A stretch of 64,000 bases of DNA from the NCBI GenBank assembly GCA_030145205.1, contig JAQYVZ010000011.1, positions 1 to 64,000 on the forward strand, written 5' to 3'. The position numbers were made by a program, and so were the translations under genes. Origin of the DNA: Desulfuromonadales bacterium (GTDB lineage: Bacteria; Desulfobacterota; Desulfuromonadia; Desulfuromonadales; BM103). Shown piece by piece: positions 1 through 9,015 of the stretch (positions are counted from its first letter, which is position 1; each line of letters begins with the position of its first letter). Under the pieces are notes generated by a model. It made no database searches. It saw nothing but the letters and a program-made list of their open reading frames with translations, and was not told the origin of the DNA.

Positions 1-303
1 ATAGGCAAACAAAAAAATGAGAGAGGCTCGGTCCGACCCTGGCGTGTCGGCAGGTGAAGCGAAAACGTATACGCAAGTTATACGGTGCGGGGCGTAAAAG
101 GTGCATTGTTTGTGGGGGTATCGTGTTAACTAGCCGGAATCACATGGAACACTCATACAAATAAGGGTGTATGTGTGAAATATACGGTTTTGTCCTGTTT
201 GATAGGAATATGCCTACATTGCCTCCACAACCATATGGAATCACAACAGTTATCGGAAAAGTATAAAAAAATATGCGGCGCGGGGAGGAGGGCTGTCTTC
301 AGG
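1..303. other. Gene-free stretch downstream of lptG
   Basis: No convincing reading frame, RNA gene or strong terminator is visible here. The segment is comparatively A+T-rich next to the genes and holds a few short imperfect inverted repeats, none followed by a T-run in the direction of lptG. It may hold the promoter of a gene to the left of the window. Confidence 0.4.
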
Positions 304-1389
304 TCAGTTCTGTATTCTGAGAAAGAGCCAGGCGCCGACCAGGGCTAGCAGGATATTAGCGGACCAGGCCGCGATCCAGGGGGGCAAGATGGCCGCATAG
401 GCAAAGGCGGTGAAGGTGGCGTGAAGCAGAAAGTAGCCCATGAAAATCAGTAGGCTGATAATAAAGCCGAGAGAGAAGTTGGCCTGGCGACCGCGTTGCA
501 GTGCGAACGGGATTCCAAGCAGGATCATGATCAGGGGGGTTGCTGACTTTGCCAGGCGCACCTGGGCTTCAATCCGGTGGGCGTCGGCGGGATGGCCCTC
601 CCGAGTACGTTTGCCAATATGTCTGAACAGCTCAGTAAGCGTCATCTCTTCGGGGTTGCTCCACAACTCAACCAAATCGGAGGGGGTTCGCTTCAGGCTT
701 GCTATCATTGCCTCCTGTTTTTCAAATGATGTGACCTGACGAGTTTCAGGGGAAAATTGCCAGTGACGCACATCCTTCAGAGTCCAGTCGCCATTGTCCT
801 TATACTGGCCGTGGACGGCTTCGAATCGTTCTAGCAGTTGAAAGTCGGCATCGAACAAGAGTAGAGAAAGACCGGTGACCTCTCCTCGTTCAGGAAAGGC
901 GTCATCAATATTCAGAATGAAATCATCGCCCCGGAGGTAAATGTTCTTACTGCTGGTCTCAAGAGTTTCAGTGCCCTTGAGTTCAGTGGTTATCAGGTAG
1001 TGGGCTTCACGATTCGCCAGCGGTAGCAACCAGGCATTGCTCAGAAGTGCGACGCCACTCAAGACCAGGCCGCACAAGAACAGCGGTCTGCTGATCTGTA
1101 CAAAGCTGATCCCGCCGCCTGACAGGGCGGTGAGCTGGCTGGTTTTCGATAGTGAGCCGATGGTCGCAAATGCCCCCAACAGAATCGCCATCGGCAGGGT
1201 GTTGGAGAGAATTAGCGGCAGATTGTAGAGCGGGAAGAGCAGGTAGTGACTCAGCCGGGCGCCATGTTCGATGAAATCATCGACTTTTTCCAGAAAATCA
1301 ATGAGGCCGTAAAGACCGATCAGGGCAACCAGAATGACCAGGAAATGCCGGATGAAAATTGATGTGATATAGCGATTGAGCAGGTTCAT
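304..1389 (-). CDS. lptG: LPS export ABC transporter permease LptG
   Basis: 361-residue inner-membrane protein of the LptF/LptG (YjgP/YjgQ) family. With LptF and the ATPase LptB it extracts lipopolysaccharide from the inner membrane and passes it to the LptC-LptA bridge. Hydrophobic segments cluster at the N terminus (about residues 10-30, 55-75, 98-118) and the C terminus (three segments after about 290), with a large hydrophilic periplasmic domain between them, as the family requires. Its ATG lies one base after the lptF stop, so the pair is almost certainly translated from one mRNA. LptF and LptG are paralogues; I call this copy LptG because it is the distal gene and is slightly shorter. 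Confidence 0.9.
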   Translation of the reverse strand: MNLLNRYITSIFIRHFLVILVALIGLYGLIDFLEKVDDFIEHGARLSHYLLFPLYNLPLILSNTLPMAILLGAFATIGSLSKTSQLTALSGGGISFVQISRPLFLCGLVLSGVALLSNAWLLPLANREAHYLITTELKGTETLETSSKNIYLRGDDFILNIDDAFPERGEVTGLSLLLFDADFQLLERFEAVHGQYKDNGDWTLKDVRHWQFSPETRQVTSFEKQEAMIASLKRTPSDLVELWSNPEEMTLTELFRHIGKRTREGHPADAHRIEAQVRLAKSATPLIMILLGIPFALQRGRQANFSLGFIISLLIFMGYFLLHATFTAFAYAAILPPWIAAWSANILLALVGAWLFLRIQN

Positions 1390-1390
1390 A

Positions 1391-2557
1391 TCAAAAAGCG
1401 TCCGGTTTCGGTTTGGTCAGCAGGCGGTTGATCCAGGTGGCCAGGAGGTTCGGTTTCTCCTGAGAACTACGCTGTAGCAGAATGGCTCCACCCGCCAGCA
1501 TGATCAGGTGCAGTCCCCAGATGGCAAGCCAGGGCGAGGCATCGCCCTCGGCCACCAGGGTGTCCGCGAAGGAGATCATGAAATAGTAGCAGAGGTAGAT
1601 CAGCAGCCCCATAACGATGCCTCCACTACGCCCGGAACGGGAGGATTGGATGCCGAAGGGCAGGGCGAATAGAGCAAACAGCAGCGGCGCCAGGGGTGCA
1701 CTGAGGCGTTGGTGCAGTTCCGCTGAAAGGGCATGTCGTTTTTTAGGACTGGTCTCCTGTGTCAGTGCGGTCTGCAAGGCACCGGTCGACATCTCTTTCG
1801 GTTTAAAGCGTGATCGGGTCTTTGCCGCGGCATTCGCATCGAGCTGTGGATGGACATCGTACTGCTTGAAGCGGATGATCTGGTAGGCCCCGTCCGCCTT
1901 GCTGCCCTGACGGTGGATTGCACCGTCTGCGAGGTGGATAGTCACTGTCTGGTCTTCGTCGTTGGATGAGACGTGGCCCTTGTCGGCAATGATCAGGGTT
2001 TCCGTGTCGTCGCGCTGCTCAACAATAAACAGTTTATGAAACTGACCCGAGCGATTGTCGACATCACCCGCATAGAAGACCAGATTGTCGAACTGGTTCA
2101 TGAAAACCTGCGGTCGTAAGCCGATGCTCGCTTTTTGCCGGGTGATTTCAAAAACTTTGGTTTTGAAGGCGCGATATCCCCAAGGCTCTGCCCAGAGACC
2201 AGCGGCACCTGTCAGAATAGCAAACACCAGGGCAATGGAAAATACCGGCACTGCAATATTGGTCAGGCTGACTCCGGCGGCTTTCAGGGCGATGGTCTCA
2301 TTGTCGCCAGACATGCGGCTGAGGCCGATCATAATGCCCATCAGTAGTGCCAGGGGCAGTGAGATCCCCAGGAAGGAGGGCAGCAAGGTGCCGAACAGGA
2401 CCATGATGTCCCAGATTGACACGCCTTTGTTGATCACCAGATCCACCAACTTGACCAGACGGCCGAGAATCAGGACGAGCGTGAACACCAGCAGTGCGAG
2501 CAGAGCCGGTCCCAGAATTTCCTGGTAAAGATACCTGTTGATACGCGAGCGAGACAT
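1391..2557 (-). CDS. lptF: LPS export ABC transporter permease LptF
   Basis: 388-residue partner of LptG with the same layout: N-terminal membrane segments, a beta-rich periplasmic domain and C-terminal membrane segments. The protein opens with a short positively charged stretch before the first helix, typical of the family. I prefer this ATG to another in-frame ATG three codons upstream, because a TATACT box ends only a few bases before that upstream codon, so a transcript from it would begin inside or after it. No good ribosome-binding site precedes either start. The ATPase lptB is not in the window. The gene is divergent from rpsB. Confidence 0.9.
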   Translation of the reverse strand: MSRSRINRYLYQEILGPALLALLVFTLVLILGRLVKLVDLVINKGVSIWDIMVLFGTLLPSFLGISLPLALLMGIMIGLSRMSGDNETIALKAAGVSLTNIAVPVFSIALVFAILTGAAGLWAEPWGYRAFKTKVFEITRQKASIGLRPQVFMNQFDNLVFYAGDVDNRSGQFHKLFIVEQRDDTETLIIADKGHVSSNDEDQTVTIHLADGAIHRQGSKADGAYQIIRFKQYDVHPQLDANAAAKTRSRFKPKEMSTGALQTALTQETSPKKRHALSAELHQRLSAPLAPLLFALFALPFGIQSSRSGRSGGIVMGLLIYLCYYFMISFADTLVAEGDASPWLAIWGLHLIMLAGGAILLQRSSQEKPNLLATWINRLLTKPKPDAF

Positions 2558-2569
2558 GTTCGGCATACT

Positions 2570-2575
2570 AGTATA
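2570..2575 (-). promoter_or_regulatory. Candidate -10 box for lptF-lptG
   Basis: TATACT on the minus strand, 12 bases before the chosen lptF ATG. The matching -35 is weak (TTATTT or CTTATT at 16-17 bp). If it is used, the mRNA would have almost no leader. Confidence 0.35.
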
Positions 2576-2636
2576 GCCACGCCGGATTTGTAAATAAGGA
2601 ACAGCATCAAAGCGAGTGGTTGCATGAGAAATTCGC

Positions 2637-2665
2637 TTGCTTTAGACAATGGAGCGTGGTATAGA
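2637..2665 (+). promoter_or_regulatory. Promoter of rpsB-tsf operon
   Basis: TTGCTT, a 17-bp spacer, then TATAGA, a good sigma-70 match about 110 bp before the rpsB ATG. The distance leaves a leader of roughly 105 nt. Confidence 0.6.
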
Positions 2666-2707
2666 AATTTGTTTCCAAAACGCACGCCTTTCGACCCAGG
2701 CCTGGTG

Positions 2708-2723
2708 CCGGACAATCGTCCGG
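2708..2723 (+). promoter_or_regulatory. Hairpin in rpsB leader
   Basis: CCGGAC and GTCCGG form a perfect 6-bp stem with a four-base loop in the untranslated leader of rpsB. S2 is known to repress its own operon through a leader in several bacteria, so this may be part of such an element. I cannot match it to a defined S2-leader consensus by eye. Confidence 0.35.
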
Positions 2724-2776
2724 AAGGTTATGGGGATGACGAAGGCGGAGGCCAAACCATTTGAGGAGAATTTAGT

Positions 2777-3652
2777 ATGTCGCAGATCACCATGAAGCAA
2801 CTGTTGGAAGCCGGTGTCCACTTCGGTCACCAGACCCGCCGCTGGAACCCCAAGATGAAGCCTTATATCTTTGGGGCACGTAACGGCATCTACATTATCG
2901 ACCTGCAGAAAACTGTCCGCTATTTCCGTCAGGCGTACAGCTTTATCGAGGATACGGTCAAGCGTGGCGAGAAGGTCCTGTTTGTCGGGACCAAAAAGCA
3001 GGCGCAAGACTCGATCGCCGAAGAAGCGCTGCGTGCCGGCCAGTATTTTGTCAACAACCGTTGGCTGGGCGGCATGCTCACCAACTTCTCGACCATCAAG
3101 CGGAGCATCGATCGTCTCAAGAAGATCGAGGCGATGGCTGCAGATGGTACTTACGACCTGCTCACCAAAAAAGAGACGCTGCAGCTCGAGCGTGAGCGCG
3201 CCAAACTGGAAAGAAGCCTGGGCGGTATCAAGGACATGACCCGTCTGCCTGGAGCCATTTTCGTGATCGATCCGAAAAAAGAACTGATTGCTGTGCGTGA
3301 AGCCAGCAAACTTGGAGTTCCGGTTGTAGCGGTTGTTGATACCAACTGTGATCCTGATAATATCGATTACGTGATCCCGGGCAACGACGACGCGATTCGC
3401 GCGATTCGCCTGTTTGCTTCCAAAATGGCCGATGCCTGTGTGGACGGTGACGCAGCTCGTCAAGAAGCGCTGCGGGTTGACGCTGAAGGCGCCGACCAGG
3501 AAGAAGCAGTCGCCGAGGTCGAAGTTGTCGAGAGCGATGTAACGGTTATCGAGAAGACGGCTGCTCCGGTTGAGCCCGCTGCTCCGGCTGAGCCTGCTGC
3601 TCCGGCTGAGCCCGCTGCTCCGGCCGAGGCGGAGCCTACTGCTGAAGCCTAA
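2777..3652 (+). CDS. rpsB: 30S ribosomal protein S2
   Basis: S2 of the small ribosomal subunit. The N terminus has the family signature [15 protein letters not shown] and the motif FVGTKKQAQ follows near residue 70. A GAGGAG site precedes the ATG. The protein is 291 residues against about 240 in E. coli. The extra length is an acidic, Pro/Ala/Glu-rich tail encoded by 18-bp tandem repeats. The gene is first in the usual rpsB-tsf-pyrH-frr order, and a terminator-like hairpin lies between it and tsf. Confidence 0.97.
   Translation: MSQITMKQLLEAGVHFGHQTRRWNPKMKPYIFGARNGIYIIDLQKTVRYFRQAYSFIEDTVKRGEKVLFVGTKKQAQDSIAEEALRAGQYFVNNRWLGGMLTNFSTIKRSIDRLKKIEAMAADGTYDLLTKKETLQLERERAKLERSLGGIKDMTRLPGAIFVIDPKKELIAVREASKLGVPVVAVVDTNCDPDNIDYVIPGNDDAIRAIRLFASKMADACVDGDAARQEALRVDAEGADQEEAVAEVEVVESDVTVIEKTAAPVEPAAPAEPAAPAEPAAPAEAEPTAEA
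3560..3631 (+). repeat. 18-bp tandem repeat in rpsB tail
   Basis: Four consecutive 18-bp units, each a variant of gctgctccggctgagccc, encode a six-residue AAPAEP repeat at the C terminus of S2. Units differ at only a few positions, so the array probably arose by slippage and may vary in copy number between strains. Confidence 0.8.
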
Positions 3653-3676
3653 TCCAATAACTCTGAACCGGTATGA

Positions 3677-3703
3677 GGCGGCCTGCATTGCAGCCGCCTT
3701 TTT
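3677..3703 (+). terminator. Intrinsic terminator between rpsB and tsf
   Basis: GGCGGC and GCCGCC pair around a 10-base loop and are followed by five T. The genes are on the same strand with no strong promoter visible between them, so it probably lowers tsf expression relative to rpsB rather than ending the operon completely. Confidence 0.6.
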
Positions 3704-3764
3704 ACCGTTTCGCCCGAATACAACAATAAATCGAAGATAAGTACAGACATTCAAGGAGGTAGAA

Positions 3765-4676
3765 GTGTCCAATATTACCGCGAAGATGGTTGCAGAACTG
3801 CGTGCCAAGACTGGTGCCGGCATGATGGACTGTAAGAAGGCGCTGACAGAAACGAACGGCGACGCCGAGCAGGCAGTCGATCTGTTGCGCAAAAAAGGTC
3901 TGTCTGCTGCAGCTAAAAAGTCCGGCCGTGTGGCGGCCGAAGGCCTGGTTGCAACTGCCAATGACGGCAATCGCTGTGCTGTGGTCGAGGTTAACTCAGA
4001 AACAGATTTCGTGGCGAAGAACGAAGCCTTTCAGGCATTTGTCGCCGGAGTGGCTCAGGTTGTCCTGAGCGAAAACCCTGCTGACCTGGATGCCCTGATG
4101 GCACTGCCGTTCCCCGATACCGGCCGGACCGTTGCCGAGGAGCAGACCCACCAGATCGCCACTATTGGTGAGAACATCAGCGTGCGTCGTTTCGTCCTTT
4201 CTGCTGTTTCCGCTGGTTCGGTCGCTTCCTACGTGCATGGCACCGGCAAGATTGCCGTCAGCGTTGCTCTGCAGACCGAAAGTCAGGATGAAGCGGTCGA
4301 AACTCTGGCCCGTCAGATTGCTATGCATGTCGCTGCTGCCAACCCGCAGTACCTGAAACGTGATGAAATTCCTGCCGCGATTGTCGAAAAGGAAAAAGAG
4401 ATTATGCGCGCCAAGGCGATCGACAGCGGCAAGCCGGAGAATATTGTTGACAAGATCATCGAAGGCCAGATCAACAAGTTCTTCGGTGAAGTCTGCCTGC
4501 TTGAGCAGGTGTACGTGATCGACACCGACAAGAAGGTTGGCAAGGTTGTCGAGGCGCTGGCCAAGGAGCTGGGTTCTGAGATCACTCTGTCGGAGTTTGT
4601 GCGTTACCAGCTGGGCGAGGGCATTGAAAAACGCGAAGATGATTTCGCTGCTGAAGTCGCTTCCATGACGAACTAA
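3765..4676 (+). CDS. tsf: Elongation factor Ts
   Basis: Nucleotide-exchange factor that regenerates EF-Tu-GTP. The N-terminal UBA-like domain carries the signature LRAKTGAGMMDCKKAL, followed by the TDFVAKN motif. 303 residues, the long form with two full core subdomains. The start is GTG, supported by a full AAGGAGGT ribosome-binding site four bases upstream. It lies 21 bp before pyrH. Confidence 0.97.
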   Translation: MSNITAKMVAELRAKTGAGMMDCKKALTETNGDAEQAVDLLRKKGLSAAAKKSGRVAAEGLVATANDGNRCAVVEVNSETDFVAKNEAFQAFVAGVAQVVLSENPADLDALMALPFPDTGRTVAEEQTHQIATIGENISVRRFVLSAVSAGSVASYVHGTGKIAVSVALQTESQDEAVETLARQIAMHVAAANPQYLKRDEIPAAIVEKEKEIMRAKAIDSGKPENIVDKIIEGQINKFFGEVCLLEQVYVIDTDKKVGKVVEALAKELGSEITLSEFVRYQLGEGIEKREDDFAAEVASMTN

Positions 4677-5423
<747 letters not shown>

Positions 5424-5427
5424 AGCC

Positions 5428-5985
5428 ATGATTGATGAAGTGAAGTCCGAGGCCACAGCCGGGATGGAAAAATCGATCGATGCCCTCAAGCGTGACCTCG
5501 GCAAAGTTCGCACCGGCAGGGCCTCCCTGTCTTTGCTCGATGATATTCGAGTTGATTACTATGGTACTCCGACCCCGCTGAACCAGGTGGGAACCCTCGC
5601 TGTGCCGGAACCGCGTCTGATTACGATACAGCCTTGGGAAAAAAATATTATCTCGGAGATTGAGAGAGCGATTCTCAAGTCGGATCTCGGTCTGAACCCT
5701 TCATCGGATGGCCAACTGATCCGTCTGGCGTTCCCGCCTTTGACTGAAGAGCGCCGTAAAGAGATGGTCAAGCAGGTCAAACGGATGGGCGAGGATGCCA
5801 AGATTGGGGTGCGTAACGCGCGCCGCGATGCGAATGATACGCTCAAGCTGATGGAGAAAGAGAAAGAGATTTCCGAGGATGACCAGAAGCGCGGCACCAA
5901 GGATATTCAGGACCTGACCGACCAGTTTGTCAAGAAGGTTGATGAAGTGGTCGAATCGAAAGAGAAGGACCTGATGGAGATCTAG
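5428..5985 (+). CDS. frr: Ribosome recycling factor
   Basis: Splits post-termination ribosomes together with EF-G. 185 residues, the standard length, with the core motif KVRTGRASL and a long-helix C-terminal part rich in K and E. I start at the ATG preceded by AAAGGAG with a normal spacer; a TTG seven codons upstream would overlap pyrH and lacks a site. A ferredoxin gene follows. Confidence 0.96.
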   Translation: MIDEVKSEATAGMEKSIDALKRDLGKVRTGRASLSLLDDIRVDYYGTPTPLNQVGTLAVPEPRLITIQPWEKNIISEIERAILKSDLGLNPSSDGQLIRLAFPPLTEERRKEMVKQVKRMGEDAKIGVRNARRDANDTLKLMEKEKEISEDDQKRGTKDIQDLTDQFVKKVDEVVESKEKDLMEI

Positions 5986-6019
5986 CAGGAGGCGATATTC
6001 TCACACATGGAGGGTCCTC

Positions 6020-6178
6020 ATGAAGATAACGGATGAGTGCATTGCCTGCGGAACCTGTGTTGACAATTGTGGTATTGATGCGATTGTCGAAACAGATGAG
6101 ATTTACATGATCACTGGAGACTGTACCGACTGCGGAGCATGCGTCAGCAGTTGCCCGGTTGATGCCATCGTCGAATGA
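6020..6178 (+). CDS. Small 2[4Fe-4S] ferredoxin-like protein
   Basis: A 52-residue reading frame opens at an ATG after an AGGGTCC stretch and ends just before a strong terminator. It has two cysteine sets, C7-C10-C13-C17 and C35-C38-C41-C45, the CxxCxxCxxxC pattern of clostridial-type ferredoxins carrying two [4Fe-4S] clusters. The second set ends in Cys-Pro as usual; the first ends in Cys-Gly. It is a cytoplasmic electron carrier by homology, partner unknown. The position between frr and uppS and the terminator directly behind suggest it is the last gene of the rpsB-frr transcript. Confidence 0.85.
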   Translation: MKITDECIACGTCVDNCGIDAIVETDEIYMITGDCTDCGACVSSCPVDAIVE

Positions 6179-6185
6179 ACCAAAA

Positions 6186-6212
6186 GGGGCGCCGTGCGGC
6201 GCCCCTTTTTTT
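6186..6212 (+). terminator. Strong intrinsic terminator after ferredoxin gene
   Basis: GGGGCGCC and GGCGCCCC form a perfect 8-bp stem with a GTGC loop followed by seven T. It closes the rpsB-to-ferredoxin operon, so uppS and the genes behind it need their own promoter. Confidence 0.92.
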
Positions 6213-6260
6213 CTTGGCCGGCTGTTCTTGCCGTGCTGTTTATGATAAGTTTATCGCCTG

Positions 6261-7034
6261 ATGAAGAACCCGTCTGAACAGAACATTTCGCGCGTGCCCA
6301 ACCACCTTGCTATCATCATGGACGGCAATGGTCGTTGGGCCGAACAACGGCACCTGCCACGCATTATCGGTCATCGCAAAGGGGTGGAGGTCGTCCACTC
6401 TGTGGTGGATGAATGCCTTGCTCTCGGGACACGTTACTTGACGCTGTTTGCGTTCAGTTCCGAGAACTGGGGTCGTCCCCATGATGAGGTGGAGGCCCTG
6501 ATGGGGCTGCTCGGCCGCTTCCTGCAAAAGGAATTGTCCTCGTTGCACAAGCGTGGAATCCGTCTGAATGCCATCGGCGAGGTCAGTCGGTTGCCGCGCA
6601 ACATCAGGACAATTCTGAATGACATCATTGAGCAGACGGCCGGAAATGATTCCCTGGTTCTGACGCTGGCTCTTTCCTACGGCGCACGCAACGAAATGGT
6701 CCGGGTGGCGCAGGCGCTAGCAGCCAAAGCCGTTGCTGGCGAGCTTTCATCCGAAGATATCAGTGAAACAGACCTGGTCGCTGAACTGGACACCAGCGGT
6801 CTGCCCGATCCTGATTTCCTGATCCGAACCAGTGGCGAGATGCGGATCAGTAATTTTTTGCTGTGGCAGCTGGCTTACACCGAGCTGTATTTTACCGATG
6901 TTCTCTGGCCCGACTTCAGCGTGAAGCATCTTCGCGCAGCCGTTGCCGAGTATGGGCGCAGACACCGCCGTTTCGGTCTGACCGCTGCACAATTGAAGGC
7001 ACTTGAAGACCGATCTAAGGAGTGGGCCGATTAA
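6261..7034 (+). CDS. uppS: Undecaprenyl (isoprenyl) diphosphate synthase
   Basis: cis-Prenyltransferase that builds the C55 lipid carrier for peptidoglycan and LPS from FPP and IPP. HLAIIMDGNGRWA with catalytic Asp21, the FAFSSENW motif and the C-terminal RTSGEMRISNFL box are all present. 257 residues is normal. It opens a second cell-envelope operon, and its end contains a ribosome-binding site for cdsA and overlaps the probable cdsA start. Confidence 0.95.
   Translation: MKNPSEQNISRVPNHLAIIMDGNGRWAEQRHLPRIIGHRKGVEVVHSVVDECLALGTRYLTLFAFSSENWGRPHDEVEALMGLLGRFLQKELSSLHKRGIRLNAIGEVSRLPRNIRTILNDIIEQTAGNDSLVLTLALSYGARNEMVRVAQALAAKAVAGELSSEDISETDLVAELDTSGLPDPDFLIRTSGEMRISNFLLWQLAYTELYFTDVLWPDFSVKHLRAAVAEYGRRHRRFGLTAAQLKALEDRSKEWAD
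7016..7022 (+). promoter_or_regulatory. Ribosome-binding site that decides the cdsA start
   Basis: TAAGGAG inside the end of uppS, with exactly seven bases to an in-frame ATT and no in-frame ATG, GTG or TTG between. It is much better than anything in front of the upstream TTG at 7003, and so points to ATT as the start codon of cdsA. Confidence 0.55.
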
Positions 7035-7833
7035 ACAACGGATCCTGACTGCAGCGATCGCTCTGCCGCTGCTTATCATTCTGGTCATTTACGCCAGTCC
7101 CGCACTGTTCAGCGGGGTTGTCTGCGTGTTGTGTGCGCTTGCTCTGCATGAGTTCTATGCCATGGGGTTGCCCGCTGCTCGTCATGGAGAAGCTGGCCTG
7201 GCGGTTGCTGTCGGGACCTTGCTGACCGCTCTGGTCCTGTTCCGGGCGCCGCTTACCATGCTGTCCGGGGTCACGACGTTGCTGATGATCGGGCTGATGA
7301 TCGTTTTTCTGTTTCGTCATCAGGATATTGCTTCAGTCGGCCGTGATGTTGCGGTTGTCACACTCGGATTGATTTACGTTCCTTTGCTGCTGATGCATGT
7401 TGGCTTGTTGCGTGAGCTGCCATCGGGTCGTTTGTGGGTGTTCCTGGTACTCGTTCTGGTGATGGTCAGCGATTCCGCTGCTTATTTTGTGGGTCGCAGT
7501 CTGGGACGCCGCAAGCTCTATGAGCGGATCAGTCCCAAGAAAACCGTCGAAGGTGCCTTGGGTGGCCTGGCCGGCGGTATTCTTGGCTTGCTGCTGTACA
7601 AGTACCTGGCTTTTCCGGCCCTGAGCCTGATGGATGTTGTTCTGCTCGGACTCTGCGTCGGTGGCTTTAGTCAGGTGGGCGACTTGTTTGAATCGATGCT
7701 GAAGCGCAGCTTCGGTGTAAAGGATTCCGGCACGCTGATCCCCGGACATGGCGGCCTGCTGGATCGCTTGGATAGCCTGCTGTTTGCGTTCCCTTTGACT
7801 TATTATTATGTCATCTGGTTTTACGGAGGGTAA
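7030..7833 (+). CDS. cdsA: Phosphatidate cytidylyltransferase
   Basis: Makes CDP-diacylglycerol, the precursor of all phospholipids, in the inner membrane. The protein is almost wholly hydrophobic with about eight membrane segments, and the C-terminal CDP signature S-x-x-K-R-x4-K-D-x-G-x2-I-P-x-H-G-G-x2-D-R-x-D is matched at every position. The start is uncertain. An in-frame TTG at 7003 gives 276 residues; I prefer the ATT that overlaps the uppS stop (ATTAA), which has an ideal ribosome-binding site and gives the usual short (M)KQR N terminus. CDP-diacylglycerol feeds PssA, encoded about 9 kb downstream. Confidence 0.88.
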   Translation: MKQRILTAAIALPLLIILVIYASPALFSGVVCVLCALALHEFYAMGLPAARHGEAGLAVAVGTLLTALVLFRAPLTMLSGVTTLLMIGLMIVFLFRHQDIASVGRDVAVVTLGLIYVPLLLMHVGLLRELPSGRLWVFLVLVLVMVSDSAAYFVGRSLGRRKLYERISPKKTVEGALGGLAGGILGLLLYKYLAFPALSLMDVVLLGLCVGGFSQVGDLFESMLKRSFGVKDSGTLIPGHGGLLDRLDSLLFAFPLTYYYVIWFYGG

Positions 7834-7842
7834 TTGCCTGTC

Positions 7843-9015
7843 ATGAAGCGGCTTGCCGTCCTTGGCTCCACCGGCTCAATCGGTGTGAGTACACTTGAAA
7901 TCGCTGCGGCCCACCCGGACCGTTTCCAGATCGTTGCCCTGACCGCAGGTCGTAACCTGGAGCTATTGGCTGTTCAGGTCAAGCACTTTCGTCCTGTGGT
8001 CGTTGCCGTCCGGACTGAAGCGGATGCTTTGGAGCTGCGTCGTATCTTTGGAGAAACCTCCCTCGAGATTCTGTACGGAACCGATGGCTTGATCGCCTGC
8101 GCGACGGCAGGTGACGTCGATATGGTGGTCTCAGCGATTGTCGGAGCTGCGGGTCTGGAGCCGACACTGGCGGCAATTCAGGCCGGCAAGGATATCGCTC
8201 TCGCCAACAAAGAGACGCTCGTCGCAGCCGGACCTCTTGTCATGGCGGCCGTTCGCGATCACGGTGTTGCCTTGTTCCCGGTCGACAGTGAGCATTCCGC
8301 GATCTTCCAGTCATTGGAAGGGCACCGCATGCACGACGTGAGGCGGCTGATTCTGACCGCCTCGGGAGGGCCCTTTCGCACTGCGTCATTATCTGAGCTG
8401 ACTCAGGTGACCCCTGAAGACGCCCTGGTACATCCGAACTGGTCGATGGGACGCAAGATCACCATCGATTCGGCCACCATGATGAACAAGGGCTTGGAGG
8501 TGATCGAAGCCCGCTGGTTGTTTGATCTGCCAGCCGAGCAAATTGATGTGCATATCCACCCCGAGAGTATTGTGCACTCCATGGTTGAATATGTTGATGG
8601 GGCTGTCATCGCCCAGTTGGGCCTGCCCGATATGAAGACCCCCATCGCTTATGCTCTGTCCTATCCGGAACGACTGCCTCTTGACCTTCCGCCGCTAGAT
8701 CTCTGCCAGCTCGGTCAGCTGCATTTTCATGAACCGGATCTGCAGCGTTTTCGTTGTCTCGACCTAGCTTACCAGGCGCTGCGTACAGGAGGGACGGCTC
8801 CGGCGGTTATGAACGCTGCCAATGAAATCGCCGTGGATGCTTTTCTGGAGAGGCAGTTGAGTTTTCTCGCCATTGCAAACCTGATCGAAGAGGTTCTCTC
8901 CCGCCACGAAGTTCGTCCTTTGACCGATCTTGAGCAGGTGCTGGCTGCGGATGCCTGGTCACGTGATATGGCTCGACAGCTCGTTGCAGACCAAGATATG
9001 GAGTATTGTCAATGA
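7843..9015 (+). CDS. dxr: 1-deoxy-D-xylulose 5-phosphate reductoisomerase
   Basis: Second enzyme of the MEP isoprenoid pathway, producing MEP with NADPH. The N-terminal dinucleotide loop LGSTGSIG (residues 7-14), the metal/substrate motif SEHSAIFQ and the [10 protein letters not shown] segment are diagnostic. About 390 residues, normal. I use the ATG giving the classical [11 protein letters not shown] start; a TTG three codons upstream, directly after the cdsA stop, is the alternative, and the GGAGGG site sits awkwardly between both. It supplies precursors for the UppS reaction encoded upstream. Confidence 0.95.
   Translation: MKRLAVLGSTGSIGVSTLEIAAAHPDRFQIVALTAGRNLELLAVQVKHFRPVVVAVRTEADALELRRIFGETSLEILYGTDGLIACATAGDVDMVVSAIVGAAGLEPTLAAIQAGKDIALANKETLVAAGPLVMAAVRDHGVALFPVDSEHSAIFQSLEGHRMHDVRRLILTASGGPFRTASLSELTQVTPEDALVHPNWSMGRKITIDSATMMNKGLEVIEARWLFDLPAEQIDVHIHPESIVHSMVEYVDGAVIAQLGLPDMKTPIAYALSYPERLPLDLPPLDLCQLGQLHFHEPDLQRFRCLDLAYQALRTGGTAPAVMNAANEIAVDAFLERQLSFLAIANLIEEVLSRHEVRPLTDLEQVLAADAWSRDMARQLVADQDMEYCQ

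Noticed and set aside
3560-3631. CRISPR-like array from regularly spaced repeats.
   Set aside because: Units are contiguous, in frame and encode AAPAEP in the S2 tail; no spacers.
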